A stretch of 40,797 nucleotides of DNA from contig NZ_PVTO01000022.1 in the NCBI RefSeq assembly GCF_003003275.1, forward strand, positions 1-40,797, in the 5' to 3' direction. Below the pieces are notes generated by a model. The model did no database searches. It was not told where the DNA came from and worked only from the letters and a program-made list of their open reading frames with translations. Shown piece by piece: positions 24,802-33,256 of this stretch (the first letter of the stretch is position 1; the number at the start of each line of letters is the position of its first letter). This stretch comes from Alkalibacterium olivapovliticus. GTDB taxonomy: Bacteria > Bacillota > Bacilli > Lactobacillales > Carnobacteriaceae_A. The translations under genes were made by a program, and so were the position numbers.

Positions 24802-26184
24802 TTACTTTTCCTTCTGATAAATCCCATCTTTTCCAAAGTAATTCTTTGTCAGTCTGACAACGACTGGACTTAGAATCAATAGTCCGATCAAGTTGGGAAT
24901 AGCCATCAATCCATTCAGCGTATCAGCTAATGCCCAAATCGCACGAAGTCCTCCGACTGCTCCCACTACGATTAGTGGAATGAACAGTAAGCGATAAAAA
25001 ATGATCGATTTTGGTCCAAACAGGTATTCCATACATCGCTCACCATAATAGGACCAGCCCAGAAGTGTTGAGAAGGCAAAGAAAACTAATCCAAAGGTGA
25101 CGATATATCCACCAAAAGCCATGCCTTCATCAAAGGCAACGGTCGTTAATGCAGCTCCATCAAGACCCGTGTCCCATGCGCCTGTCATAACAATGACTAA
25201 AGCTGTGATCGTACATAAAACGAGTGTGTCTGCGAACACTTCAAATATTCCCCATAGTCCTTGACGTACCGGGTGATCTGTAGTGGCTGCAGCATGGGCA
25301 ATGGGTGCACTCCCAAGACCCGCTTCATTTGTGAAAACTCCTCTGGCGATACCGAACCGAATTGCCATGGTAAAGGTCGATCCTACAAATCCACCGACTG
25401 CGGCTGTTCCTGTGAACGCATTACGGAAAATGATTCCGAATGCGGCCGGTACCAGCTCGATATTGAGGATGATGATCGCCATTCCCCCAACAATATAAAC
25501 GGCTGCCATGAAAGGAACCAGATATGATGTGACTTTTCCGATTTTTTTAATGCCGCCAAGTGTCACCAGTCCAACGGCAACAGCGAGCACGACACCTGTT
25601 ATCCACGGTTCAATATTAAAGGTCGTTTCCAGCGAATCTGCGACTGAATTCGACTGCACCATGTTCCCGATCCCAAAGGTTGCCGTGGTGCCAAAAACAG
25701 CGAATAATATAGCCAGCCACTTCTTATTGGCTCCTTTATCCAGATAATACATCGGTCCTCCAACATAACGGCCGTCTTCTGTTTTTTCACGGTATTCAAT
25801 AGATAACACGACTTCCGCGTATTTAGTCGCCATTCCAACGAGTGCAGCAAGCCACATCCAAAATACAGCTCCTGGCCCTCCAATGGCAATTGCTGTTCCG
25901 ACTCCGGCAATATTTCCTGTCCCGACTGCGGCAGCTAAAGCCGTTGATACTGCTTCAAAAGCAGAGACTTCTCCTTCTCCAACCTGTTCTTTAGAAAACA
26001 TTTTGAAGAATGTCTGTTTCATCGTATAACCGAATTTTGCAAATGACAGGAAATTAGTCTTAACTGTTAAATATAATCCTGTTCCAACAATCAATATCAG
26101 GAGCGGCCATCCCCATACTAGTTCATTCACCACATCATTGATTGCCATAAATTGTTCCATAAAACTGTCTAAAAACGAACGCAT
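24802..26184 (-). CDS. AGCS-family sodium:amino-acid (alanine/glycine) symporter, copy 1
   Basis: A 460-residue integral membrane protein with about 11 helices. Family hallmarks are present: GTGNIAGVGTAIAIGGPGAVFWMW (unbroken and conserved, residues about 89-112), NEAGLGSAPIAHAAA, and GWSYYGERCMEYLFG near the C terminus. Members import alanine, glycine or glutamine with Na+. GGGGAGAC precedes the ATG. A second, very similar copy lies at 34177-35553. The 35 or so residues at each end differ most. The true substrate cannot be told from sequence. Confidence 0.93.
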   Translation of the reverse strand: MRSFLDSFMEQFMAINDVVNELVWGWPLLILIVGTGLYLTVKTNFLSFAKFGYTMKQTFFKMFSKEQVGEGEVSAFEAVSTALAAAVGTGNIAGVGTAIAIGGPGAVFWMWLAALVGMATKYAEVVLSIEYREKTEDGRYVGGPMYYLDKGANKKWLAILFAVFGTTATFGIGNMVQSNSVADSLETTFNIEPWITGVVLAVAVGLVTLGGIKKIGKVTSYLVPFMAAVYIVGGMAIIILNIELVPAAFGIIFRNAFTGTAAVGGFVGSTFTMAIRFGIARGVFTNEAGLGSAPIAHAAATTDHPVRQGLWGIFEVFADTLVLCTITALVIVMTGAWDTGLDGAALTTVAFDEGMAFGGYIVTFGLVFFAFSTLLGWSYYGERCMEYLFGPKSIIFYRLLFIPLIVVGAVGGLRAIWALADTLNGLMAIPNLIGLLILSPVVVRLTKNYFGKDGIYQKEK

Positions 26185-26223
26185 ATAGTCTCCCCTTAAC
26201 GATTCTCATTATAATCTAATAAT

Positions 26224-26253
26224 ACTATACCGTGCTAAAACAGGGAGTTACAA
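26224..26253 (-). promoter_or_regulatory. Promoter of the first AGCS symporter gene
   Basis: TTGTAA (26253-26248), 18 bp, TATAGT (26229-26224), about 40 nt before the ATG. The rest of 26185-26469 contains only the terminator at 26412-26456. Confidence 0.65.
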
Positions 26254-26411
26254 GGGTAAATTTGAAACTTAAGTCTCCCATCTAGCTCTTTATAAGTATC
26301 CGAACTAGCTCATGGATTCGTAAGCGTTTAATAGTCTAATTATTTTTTCATATTTATTTTTCCTCAATAAAGACTGTTCTTGTCTTAGCCCTCTAAGGTT
26401 ATTTACACACC

Positions 26412-26456
26412 AAAAACCACTGCCCCAGAACAAATTGTTTACAGGCAGTGGTTTTC
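26412..26456 (-). terminator. Terminator after the FMN reductase gene
   Basis: A 12-bp stem, AAAACCACTGCC with GGCAGTGGTTTT, loop about 19 nt, then TTTTTGG on the minus strand, about 15 nt after the stop. Confidence 0.82.
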
Positions 26457-26469
26457 TGACTTTATTATT

Positions 26470-27030
26470 CTATTCGCTGATACGTAGAGGTCTCAAGGCA
26501 GTCCCCCATTGAATGACCTGATCCAGCATGCCATTGACATTGACTAGATGCAGTTCAGCTGGTTTAAAGGTCGTGAAGTTCTCAAAATCAGTGAATAAAG
26601 AAAAGGTCGGGTGTATGCGTACATCGGCTATCTTAAGTTCCGCTAAGACTCCACGGAGGTGTTCAGCTGCCCGTGCCCCACCAGTTGATCCATAGCTGAC
26701 GATCCCGGCGGCCTTGTCATGCCATGCTTCCCGCAGGTGGTCGATCGCATTTTTCAGAGCTCCCGTCATGCTGTGATTATATTCTTGAGCGATAAACACA
26801 AATCCGTCCAGCTCATTGATTTTGTCATTCCAGGCAACGATTCCCGGATCCGTTCCGTCGGTCGTGCCGACGAAAGGTAAGTTATACTCTGAAATGTCCA
26901 CGATTTCATACCGAGCATCTCCACGTTCGTCTGCTACCGTTTTGATCCATTCGCCTACCTGAGGACTGACTCGTCCATCTCGTGTACTGCCTAAAATAAT
27001 TCCTATTTTTAATTGAGTATTTGTCATCAT
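26470..27030 (-). CDS. NAD(P)H-dependent FMN reductase
   Basis: A 186-residue flavodoxin-fold oxidoreductase of the FMN_red group. The N-terminal GIILGSTRDGRVSPQVGEW is the FMN phosphate loop (LGSTR...). FVFIAQEYNHSMTGALKNAIDHL is the family isoalloxazine-binding segment, and YGSTGGARAAEHLR follows. Members reduce quinones, azo dyes or flavins. It is 25 nt downstream of a ring-cleaving dioxygenase and follows a MarR regulator, an arrangement that suggests quinone or electrophile detoxification. Confidence 0.9.
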   Translation of the reverse strand: MMTNTQLKIGIILGSTRDGRVSPQVGEWIKTVADERGDARYEIVDISEYNLPFVGTTDGTDPGIVAWNDKINELDGFVFIAQEYNHSMTGALKNAIDHLREAWHDKAAGIVSYGSTGGARAAEHLRGVLAELKIADVRIHPTFSLFTDFENFTTFKPAELHLVNVNGMLDQVIQWGTALRPLRISE

Positions 27031-27055
27031 TCATTCTCCTGTTCTATTTATTATA

Positions 27056-27994
27056 TTAGTCTATTGGGGTTAACTGATATTCAATTTCATCACGTCTGTG
27101 TTCCAGAAACGGAGGCAACGCAAGTGTTTCACCTAAATGATCTGGGTCCTGATCTGCTGTAAAGCCTGGGCCGTCTGTTGCCACTTCAAATAAAATGCCA
27201 TTTGATTCACGGAAATACAGGCTCTGGAAGTAATAACGGTCAACGACCCCCGATGTACTGAATCTGTTCTCACTCGCCACATTATTCCAGTGTTCAAGCT
27301 CCGATGCATCCTCAACTCTTATAGCCAAGTGATGGACACTTCCTCTGCCTGGTTTTTCGTCCGGTCCATCCAGTTGCTTGACCAGAATCTCCCCAAAGCT
27401 GTCTTTCTTTTCCGTCTGAAATAGACTCATCTCATGATCAGTGTAGACTTGTGTGTAATGAAGGAGTTCAGTCAGTGTCTTCTTGAAATCATCACTGTCT
27501 CGTACGGTTATTTCGATTGGTCCCATTGCGAGTATCTGATGCTCTAAAGGCACGTCAGACTGCTCGTAACTCTCCCATTTCTCTGGTCTTTCACCTTCTG
27601 AAGCCAGCAGCACAAGTTGAAGCCCATCAGAATCCTCAAACTTCAAAGCCTGTCTGTTTGCATAAGTCGTCAGGCTGCCATGATAGACACCCTTCTCTTC
27701 AAATCGTGTTTTCCAGTAATATAAACTCTCTTCCGTTGGTACCATCAACCCGATACGAGTGATGGCGTTAGTGCCTTTATGGGTCCGTCCAATACTGGGC
27801 ATTTCAAAAAATGTCAGTCCCGTTCCCGGACTCCCTGTTTTATCTCCATAAAACAAGTGATACATTGAGGGGTCATCCTGATTCACTGTCTTTTTAACAC
27901 GACGCAGCCCCAGAACCTCTGTATAAAAACGATTAGTTTCTTTTGCATTTTTCACCAGCATGGAGCTGTGGTGGTGGCCTAATATAGTTGACAT
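27056..27994 (-). CDS. Ring-cleaving (VOC-fold) dioxygenase, MhqO/LinE-like
   Basis: 312 residues made of two vicinal-oxygen-chelate modules (about 1-135 and 150-300). Candidate metal ligands are H8/H9 in LGHHHSS, the histidine in SVHHLAIRV (about residue 222) and the glutamate in NGILFEVATDGPGF (about residue 273). Relatives in Bacillus (MhqO/MhqA) open hydroquinone rings and respond to quinone stress. The gene has a strong AGGAGGC site, follows the MarR gene by 59 nt and precedes the reductase by 25 nt. The substrate is inferred from family and context. Confidence 0.88.
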   Translation of the reverse strand: MSTILGHHHSSMLVKNAKETNRFYTEVLGLRRVKKTVNQDDPSMYHLFYGDKTGSPGTGLTFFEMPSIGRTHKGTNAITRIGLMVPTEESLYYWKTRFEEKGVYHGSLTTYANRQALKFEDSDGLQLVLLASEGERPEKWESYEQSDVPLEHQILAMGPIEITVRDSDDFKKTLTELLHYTQVYTDHEMSLFQTEKKDSFGEILVKQLDGPDEKPGRGSVHHLAIRVEDASELEHWNNVASENRFSTSGVVDRYYFQSLYFRESNGILFEVATDGPGFTADQDPDHLGETLALPPFLEHRRDEIEYQLTPID

Positions 27995-28053
27995 TTAATA
28001 GCCTCCTTCAATTCTTTCGATTGATTAGTCAAGTGATACAATAAAAAAATTCA

Positions 28054-28500
28054 TTAATTATTTAACTGCTTTTCTGTTTGTTTTTGTACTTTAGTCATTA
28101 GACGGTAAAGTGATTTTTGTTCTTCTTTCGATAAACAGGATTCAATCAGCGAGGTTTGAAATTGTAATTGGTGTTCAAACACTTCGTCAAGTTTGGTTCT
28201 ACCCTTTTCAGTAAGGCTGATCCATTTTACCTTCCACTCTATGCTGCGCGCAATGTATCCTTCCCGTTCCAGTCGACTGAGCATTCGGGAGATTCCACCG
28301 GCAGAGATTGTCACTCTTTCAGCCAGTTCGCTTTGCGAGATCGGCTGGTATGTCCCAATCTGATTCAACACGTCGAATTGGGCGGCTGTAATATCATATT
28401 GTTTTAAAAAGTCATTTGATAATACCGTACTTTGATGGGTGAAACGTATCATGCGTACCCAAATGAGTGAGGCTAATGTATTTTTCTTCAAAGCAACCAT
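28054..28500 (-). CDS. MarR-family regulator (MhqR-like)
   Basis: About 148 residues with a winged helix. The recognition region QSELAERVTISAGGISRMLSRLEREGYIARS is followed by the wing KVKWISLTEKGRTKLDEV. The start is uncertain: the ATG at 28500 abuts the AAAGGG site, while a TTG at 28491 has better spacing. The palindrome CTTTACATGTAAAG (28518-28531) overlaps its promoter, so autorepression is likely. The dioxygenase and reductase genes follow on the same strand, as in MhqR quinone-response operons. Confidence 0.88.
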   Translation of the reverse strand: MVALKKNTLASLIWVRMIRFTHQSTVLSNDFLKQYDITAAQFDVLNQIGTYQPISQSELAERVTISAGGISRMLSRLEREGYIARSIEWKVKWISLTEKGRTKLDEVFEHQLQFQTSLIESCLSKEEQKSLYRLMTKVQKQTEKQLNN

Positions 28501-28516
28501 CCCTTTCACTATTATC

Positions 28517-28545
28517 ACTTTACATGTAAAGCGATGGAAATGCAA
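28517..28545 (-). promoter_or_regulatory. MarR promoter with overlapping 14-bp palindromic operator
   Basis: TTGCAT (28545-28540), 17 bp, TAAAGT (28522-28517). The perfect palindrome CTTTACATGTAAAG (28518-28531) covers the -10 and half the spacer, so a bound MarR dimer would block polymerase. Confidence 0.75.
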
Positions 28546-28602
28546 GTCTTTTATTTTATTTTTTATTTAATGGTTAACTGCCATTCTTGACACGATAAAA
28601 CA

Positions 28603-28634
28603 GAAGAACTGTCTGAATAAAGGGACAGTTCTTC
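28603..28634 (-). terminator. Terminator after the LysR-family gene
   Basis: GAAGAACTGTC pairs with GACAGTTCTTC around a loop of about 9 nt, followed by TGTTTTAT on the minus strand. Confidence 0.7.
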
Positions 28635-28670
28635 CTATAATCGCACATAAAATACCCAGTAAACCGTTTT

Positions 28671-29564
28671 TCAGTCTGAACCGAACTTGTCCTGCACCGC
28701 TTTGATCAGAGAGTGGTTAAACTGTTTTTGAAAGGGGGTAATATCGACCCGGTCGTTAATAATAAGACTAATGTAGAATTTCGGCGGGTTTTTGAGAGGA
28801 ATTTTGACCAGACCTCTTCTATCTGAAACAAGCAGATCAATCATAAGCCCAGCCGTCATCCCAGAAGCAATCATTGAATTAGCTGTCTGAATTTCGTTGG
28901 TGTAATGAATACCTGATACATCTATCGCATGATCATCTGCCCATTTCTCAAATATCCGTTGATGTGTATACCCTTTTGCCAGTGTCACAAAACTGGTTCT
29001 TTCAAGCATGGCTGGCTTAACTTGCTTGTATTTAGCCAATGGATGTTGAGGTGATACCCACACATGCATATCTCTTTCAGCAATTGGGATTTGGATCAGC
29101 CATTTCTCACTCACATGAGGCACGTCGCTCCCAACAATAGCCGCTGAAACCTGACCGGATTTGACTAATTCCAACATAGCATCTGAACTTTCTTCTTCTA
29201 TAAAGCGAAGGGCTCCAATGTAAGCGGTTAGTTCCGTGAACAGTTCCGGCAGAAAGTGACCCCCGATCGTCGGTAAGAAACCGAGATACACATCTTTCGT
29301 TTCGCTATTATGAATATCTTTTTTAGTCTGATCGACCAATTTTAATATATCAATGGCATTTTTATATAATAATTCTCCCGATTTAGTCAATTCAACACTT
29401 TTTGACGAACGATCACGAGTGATCAATCTTGTGTTAAATTCACTTTCCAGACGTTTTAGTGCAATTGAAATAGACGGCTGAGAAATATAAAAAGCTTCAG
29501 CTGTTTCTGTAAAACTGCGTGTCTCTGCAAGTTGTTTAAAATAAACCAGATCCTGTAATTTCAT
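28671..29564 (-). CDS. LysR-family regulator (CidR-like) divergent from lrgAB-lctO
   Basis: 297 residues. The N-terminal LysR HTH is clear: LVYFKQLAETRSFTETAEAF and SQPSISIALKRLESEFNTRLI (residues 6-50). A periplasmic-binding-like effector domain (about 90-295) follows. GAGGCAC precedes the ATG. It is transcribed away from lrgA, and the shared 219-bp region carries a perfect LysR-type inverted repeat (29612-29630). This fits CidR-like activators that respond to acetate, pyruvate or lactate metabolism. The effector is not readable from sequence. Confidence 0.9.
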   Translation of the reverse strand: MKLQDLVYFKQLAETRSFTETAEAFYISQPSISIALKRLESEFNTRLITRDRSSKSVELTKSGELLYKNAIDILKLVDQTKKDIHNSETKDVYLGFLPTIGGHFLPELFTELTAYIGALRFIEEESSDAMLELVKSGQVSAAIVGSDVPHVSEKWLIQIPIAERDMHVWVSPQHPLAKYKQVKPAMLERTSFVTLAKGYTHQRIFEKWADDHAIDVSGIHYTNEIQTANSMIASGMTAGLMIDLLVSDRRGLVKIPLKNPPKFYISLIINDRVDITPFQKQFNHSLIKAVQDKFGSD

Positions 29565-29611
29565 AGTGCCTCTATTCTCCTAACTAGTGAGTAAAATCAC
29601 AACATTTGAGC

Positions 29612-29630
29612 TTATAAATATCATTTATAA
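29612..29630. promoter_or_regulatory. LysR-type operator between the regulator and lrgA
   Basis: TTATAAATATCATTTATAA: two perfect 8-bp arms around ATC, containing the T-N11-A pattern of LysR boxes. Its centre is 48-66 bp from the regulator ATG and about 60 bp upstream of the predicted lrgA transcript start, the usual activation position. Confidence 0.7.
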
Positions 29631-29657
29631 TACCATAAACAATCTGTATTTCATAAC

Positions 29658-29677
29658 TTGGAAGCGGTTGCTATAGT
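29658..29677 (+). promoter_or_regulatory. cre box overlapping the extended -10 of lrgA
   Basis: TTGGAAGCGGTTGCT (29658-29672) fits the CcpA consensus WTGNAANCGNWNNCW at every fixed position. It runs into an extended -10, TGCTATAGT (29669-29677); no good -35 is visible, consistent with activator dependence. CcpA bound here should repress lrgAB-lctO in sugar. Downstream, TACATTTA (about 29699-29706) and TAAATGTA (about 29731-29738) can form a long-range stem in the 5-prime UTR. Confidence 0.68.
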
Positions 29678-29783
29678 TATAGACATGAAGTAGCCGCTTA
29701 CATTTATACGTGCTAGATAGTTGTCCCATCTAAATGTAGTGTCGACTCAATCAATACGTAATTAAAGAAAGAGAGGATATAAA

Positions 29784-30191
29784 ATGAACATAATCAAACA
29801 GTTATCCTGGATATTCCTGTTCTCCTTTTTAGGAGAAGTCATCTCCTATTTCAGTCCAGTTGCTGTCCCCGGCAGCGTGATCGGTATGGTGCTGCTTTTT
29901 CTGGCACTGCAGTTCAACTGGGTCAAGATGGAACAGGTCGAAGAAGTCGGTGAATGGTTGACTAGTAATATGGCTATCCTATTCATTCCAGCTGGTGTCG
30001 GCTTGATGACGAACTTTGGTATCATCAGTTCAGTCTGGTGGCAACTACTGCTCGTAATCTTTATTTCAACGACACTCATGATCGGACTGGTCGGTCTGAT
30101 CGTGCAGTTCATTATTCAAAGATCCAAGGTTGGCCGTAAAGCGCCTGGTCTATCCACCATTGAATTGAAAGGAGAGCGTATCAGTGATTAG
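29784..30191 (+). CDS. lrgA: LrgA/CidA-family membrane protein
   Basis: 135 residues with four helices and family features: FLGEVISYFSPVAVPGSVIGMVLLF in the first half and WLTSNMAILFIPAGVGLM in the centre. Formerly described as holin-like, LrgAB homologues in Bacillus (PftAB) and Streptococcus mutans act in pyruvate uptake. It overlaps lrgB by 8 bp. The lctO gene downstream, which makes pyruvate, favours the transport role here. Confidence 0.93.
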   Translation: MNIIKQLSWIFLFSFLGEVISYFSPVAVPGSVIGMVLLFLALQFNWVKMEQVEEVGEWLTSNMAILFIPAGVGLMTNFGIISSVWWQLLLVIFISTTLMIGLVGLIVQFIIQRSKVGRKAPGLSTIELKGERISD

Positions 30192-30888
30192 AGAATTAAC
30201 CAGTAGTCCATTTTTTGGAATCGTTTTATCGGTAGCTCTATATCTTTTAGGGCAGAAGCTTCACCGGAAATGGCCGATACCTATTTTTACTCCCCTTGTA
30301 TTTGCCATAGTCATGACGATTGTCCTGCTCCTTCTAATGGATATATCTTACGAGACCTACTTTATTGGAGGGCAGTACATCAACATATGGGTCACACCCG
30401 CAACGGTAGCACTAGCGATCAAGCTTAAGAAGAATATCGAACACCTACGTGCGAACGTAGTAGCTATATTGTCGGGTATCGGCATTGGCGTGGTCTTTCA
30501 TACGCTTCTGATCGTAGCCTTGAGTCTGATTTTCCAATTTAACGAAGAACTGGCAGCTACGCTTTTTCCTAAATCAGTCACCACCGCCATTGCATTAGGC
30601 GTGTCTGAATCACTAGGCGGAATTGCGTCACTCACTGTAGCCGTTGTCGTCTTCACTGGTGTCTTAGGCGCTGTAGTTGGACCATCGATTTTCAAATGGT
30701 TGAAGATTACTGATCCAGTTGCACAAGGCGTTGCGATGGGCTCTGGTTCTCACGCTATGGGTACTACAAAAGCAATTGAAATGGGTGAAGTGCAGGGTGC
30801 TATGTCCGGACTCTCAATTGTCCTGACAGGGATCGCAGTCGTCATTCTGGCACCATTTGGCTTGTTTCTCATACAGCTTCTCTTTTAA
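30184..30888 (+). CDS. lrgB: LrgB/CidB-family membrane protein
   Basis: 234 residues with about six helices. The LrgB pattern FPKSVTTAIALGVSESLGGIASLT and GSGSHAMGTTKAIEMGEVQGAMSGLSI is intact. It partners LrgA, and the start lies inside the lrgA 3-prime end, an 8-bp overlap. With LrgA it probably forms a pyruvate transport system, inferred from homologues. The lctO start follows 74 nt after the stop with no terminator. Confidence 0.94.
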   Translation: MIRELTSSPFFGIVLSVALYLLGQKLHRKWPIPIFTPLVFAIVMTIVLLLLMDISYETYFIGGQYINIWVTPATVALAIKLKKNIEHLRANVVAILSGIGIGVVFHTLLIVALSLIFQFNEELAATLFPKSVTTAIALGVSESLGGIASLTVAVVVFTGVLGAVVGPSIFKWLKITDPVAQGVAMGSGSHAMGTTKAIEMGEVQGAMSGLSIVLTGIAVVILAPFGLFLIQLLF

Positions 30889-30962
30889 CCGATTCACTTT
30901 TTGAGCTTATCTAAACTTGCGTTCGACTAACATAAAAAAACTAAACTAATGGAGGAATTACA

Positions 30963-32075
30963 ATGCAACAAACTAAAACTATGGACTACAATGCACCATC
31001 TGAAGTAAAGGAAATCGAAGTCGTCAATACTCTTGAGCTCGAAGAAAGAGCAGGTCAAATCGTTCCGCACGGTGGCTTTCACTATATGTCGGGTGGATCC
31101 GGTGATGAGTTCACCTTACGAAAAAATATCGAATCGTTCAATTACAAAGGCATCCTACCACGCGTGCTGGCCGACGTCGAACACCCGGATTCCTCTACGT
31201 CAATACTTGGCCACGACATCAGAGCACCGTTCATAATGGCTCCTATCGCTGCCCATGGACTGGCTCATCAGAGTAAAGAAGCCGGAACAGCCAGAGGAGT
31301 AGCTGAATTTGGAACCATCATGTCCATCAGCGCATACTCCGGTGCGAAATTTGAAGAAATCGAAGAAGGCTTAAATGGATCGCCACGCTGGTTCCAGATC
31401 TATATGAGTAAAGACGATGAAATCAACAAAGCGATTGTTGACGAGGCAAAAGCAGACGGTGCTACAGCTATCATCCTGACTGCAGATTCGACACTTTCCG
31501 GTAATCGTGAAAAAGACATCCGCAACAAGTTTGTTTACCCGTTCGGTATGCCGATCGTGTCACGTTACCTGACTGGTACCGGCGAAAAAATGTCGTTAAA
31601 TAACATCTATGCTCAATCAAAACAAAAAATCAGTCCGCAAGATGTGACTTTCCTGTCTGACTATTCTGGTCTGCCTATTTTTGTCAAAGGCATTCAGGCA
31701 CCAGAAGATGCGATCATTGCAATCGAAGCAGGGGCGTCCGGCATCTGGGTATCCAATCATGGAGGCCGTCAACTTGATGGTGCGCCGGGTTCATTCGAAA
31801 CATTAGAAGTAATTGCCGAAGCCGTACAAGGTCGCGTACCAATCGTATTTGATTCCGGTATCCGCCGCGGTGAACACATCTTTAAAGCTCTTGCAAGTGG
31901 CGCTGATGTTGTTGCTATTGGACGCCCGGCCCTTTATGGTCTTGCACTGGGTGGATGGAAAGGTGTCAAGAGCGTCTTCGATTACTTCGACAAAGATTTG
32001 AAACGAGTCATGCAGCTGGCTGGCACACAGACCGTCGAGGATATCAAAAACACAACATTATTCAAAAATAATTAA
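30963..32075 (+). CDS. lctO: FMN-dependent L-lactate oxidase
   Basis: 370 residues, close to the Aerococcus viridans enzyme (374). It oxidises L-lactate with O2 to pyruvate and H2O2. Active-site residues by position and motif: Y41 in GGFHYMSGG, the tyrosine in WFQIYMSKD, the arginine in [11 protein letters not shown], the lysine in IFVKGI, and H and R in SNHGGRQLD. The FMN phosphate site is [33 protein letters not shown] precedes the ATG. The oxidase rather than dehydrogenase assignment follows overall resemblance to Aerococcus LOX; a related 2-hydroxy acid could also be used. Confidence 0.9.
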   Translation: MQQTKTMDYNAPSEVKEIEVVNTLELEERAGQIVPHGGFHYMSGGSGDEFTLRKNIESFNYKGILPRVLADVEHPDSSTSILGHDIRAPFIMAPIAAHGLAHQSKEAGTARGVAEFGTIMSISAYSGAKFEEIEEGLNGSPRWFQIYMSKDDEINKAIVDEAKADGATAIILTADSTLSGNREKDIRNKFVYPFGMPIVSRYLTGTGEKMSLNNIYAQSKQKISPQDVTFLSDYSGLPIFVKGIQAPEDAIIAIEAGASGIWVSNHGGRQLDGAPGSFETLEVIAEAVQGRVPIVFDSGIRRGEHIFKALASGADVVAIGRPALYGLALGGWKGVKSVFDYFDKDLKRVMQLAGTQTVEDIKNTTLFKNN

Positions 32076-32110
32076 TTTAGACTAAAAGCTGGCATAGTCC
32101 TATCCAGCAG

Positions 32111-32170
32111 AAAGCACGCTCCTCAATTTAACGGGTGATTAACCTGTTGAATGGGAAGCGTGCTTTTTTA
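32111..32170 (+). terminator. Intrinsic terminator after lctO
   Basis: AAAGCACGCT pairs with AGCGTGCTTT, followed by TTTTA. The large loop contains a second nested stem (AATTTAAC with GATTAAC-like). Confidence 0.85.
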
Positions 32171-32259
32171 TTCGAGAATTTTTAACTGAATAGGTGAGAT
32201 TTTTGTTAAAAATCTCTTCTGTCCTTTCAGTTGTCTCTGTTCATTAGGGTTTGAGGTTT

Positions 32260-32597
32260 TGAGCAGCTGATTGTTTTCTTTGAGACTAGTTCATTTCTCA
32301 AAGGTTAGTAAACTAGTCACTATAGTGGTTTTGTGACTAGTTAATCAGTTGTGGCATAGAGAAGTGGTCACAAAACGGGTTTGGTGACTAGTTTATTCTA
32401 TATAGCCTCACCAACTGGTCTCAATAGTCTTTTTAGAACCAGTTCTCGCTTCATATTGTCAGCAACTAGTCTCAATAACTATTTTGAGACTAGTTCTTCA
32501 GCCATTGTCACACCAACTAGTCTCAATAGCACTTTTGAGACTAGTTAAGAAACTACTTTCAATTAAACTAGCTCCAAACGCATATTTTCAGGATGTT
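32260..32597. repeat. 51-bp tandem repeat array, each unit carrying a palindrome
   Basis: Seven units in exact 51-bp register start at 32260, 32311, 32362, 32413, 32464, 32515 and 32566. The two best units are perfect 12-bp inverted repeats, AACTAGTCTCAA...TTGAGACTAGTT with 8-nt loops (32464-32495 and 32515-32546). The 32311 unit has 10-bp perfect arms AACTAGTCAC/GTGACTAGTT. The 32362 and 32413 units are degenerate, and the outermost two keep one recognisable arm each. The 19-bp linkers are partly alike (ATTGTCA). It lies between the convergent lctO and flavodoxin-like genes. The gene-free 32171-32649 holds nothing else I recognise. Confidence 0.88.
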
Positions 32598-32649
32598 ATT
32601 ATGTCCTCTGCTGCCAGTTGACACTATAGAGATACAATCGATCCGTCTT

Positions 32650-33201
32650 TTACATGACTAAACGTTCTTTCAAGTTTCGCATGTACTTCATTCCCATTGT
32701 CCAAAGGATATAGTCTTTTAGTCGGGAAGAAATATAATCATCTATGACCTGCTTGATTTTCCATTCCACAAAATCGTATTCCGGAAGAAAGATATCTGAC
32801 GTTGGAAGCCCAACATCATAGTTTAACAAGACTTCATTAATGCGTTGTTTCGTATTTTTCCGCTCTCTTTCCTCACCGTAACAGACCACCAAAGCGCTCT
32901 TATTCAGCAGTTCAGCGGACATGCTTTGGAAAAACTCACAGTAATCATCCGGCACATCACCCGAAAATGTAGGCACTACAAATATAAACCCGTCCTTCTC
33001 ATCAAGCTTACGGCGTCCCTCATCAGTTAACTCTTCGTCTCTTTCCCCCGCCTTTGTATACTCTACTGTTCTCATGAGTTCAAACTCTGTTCCTCGTGCT
33101 CTGCGTCCTGCCTTTTTAAAATAGGGATAGACTTTCCTGGCAATTGACATACTTTCTTTTTCTTTCCCTCTATCGAGCAAGACGATGCCAATCTTTAGCA
33201 T
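32650..33201 (-). CDS. Flavodoxin-fold (NAD(P)H/FMN reductase-like) protein
   Basis: 183 residues. It starts with a beta strand and loop (KIGIVLLDRGKEKES), and the central GFIFVVPTFSGDVPDDYCEFFQSM resembles the flavin-binding segment of FMN_red proteins. The phosphate loop is not the canonical GSxR, so cofactor binding is uncertain. GAGGAGA precedes the ATG. It is divergent from a MerR regulator, and its promoter has the 19-bp spacer typical of MerR targets (33257-33287), so it is probably the regulated gene. Confidence 0.7.
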   Translation of the reverse strand: MLKIGIVLLDRGKEKESMSIARKVYPYFKKAGRRARGTEFELMRTVEYTKAGERDEELTDEGRRKLDEKDGFIFVVPTFSGDVPDDYCEFFQSMSAELLNKSALVVCYGEERERKNTKQRINEVLLNYDVGLPTSDIFLPEYDFVEWKIKQVIDDYISSRLKDYILWTMGMKYMRNLKERLVM

Positions 33202-33256
33202 TTCTTATTCTCCTCTCGTATCCTCACTGATCTGATCAGAACTATTGACTACTCTT

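Noticed and set aside
32260-32597. CRISPR array
   Set aside because: The regular repeats are palindromic with 19-bp partly similar linkers, too short and too alike for spacers. No cas gene is nearby.
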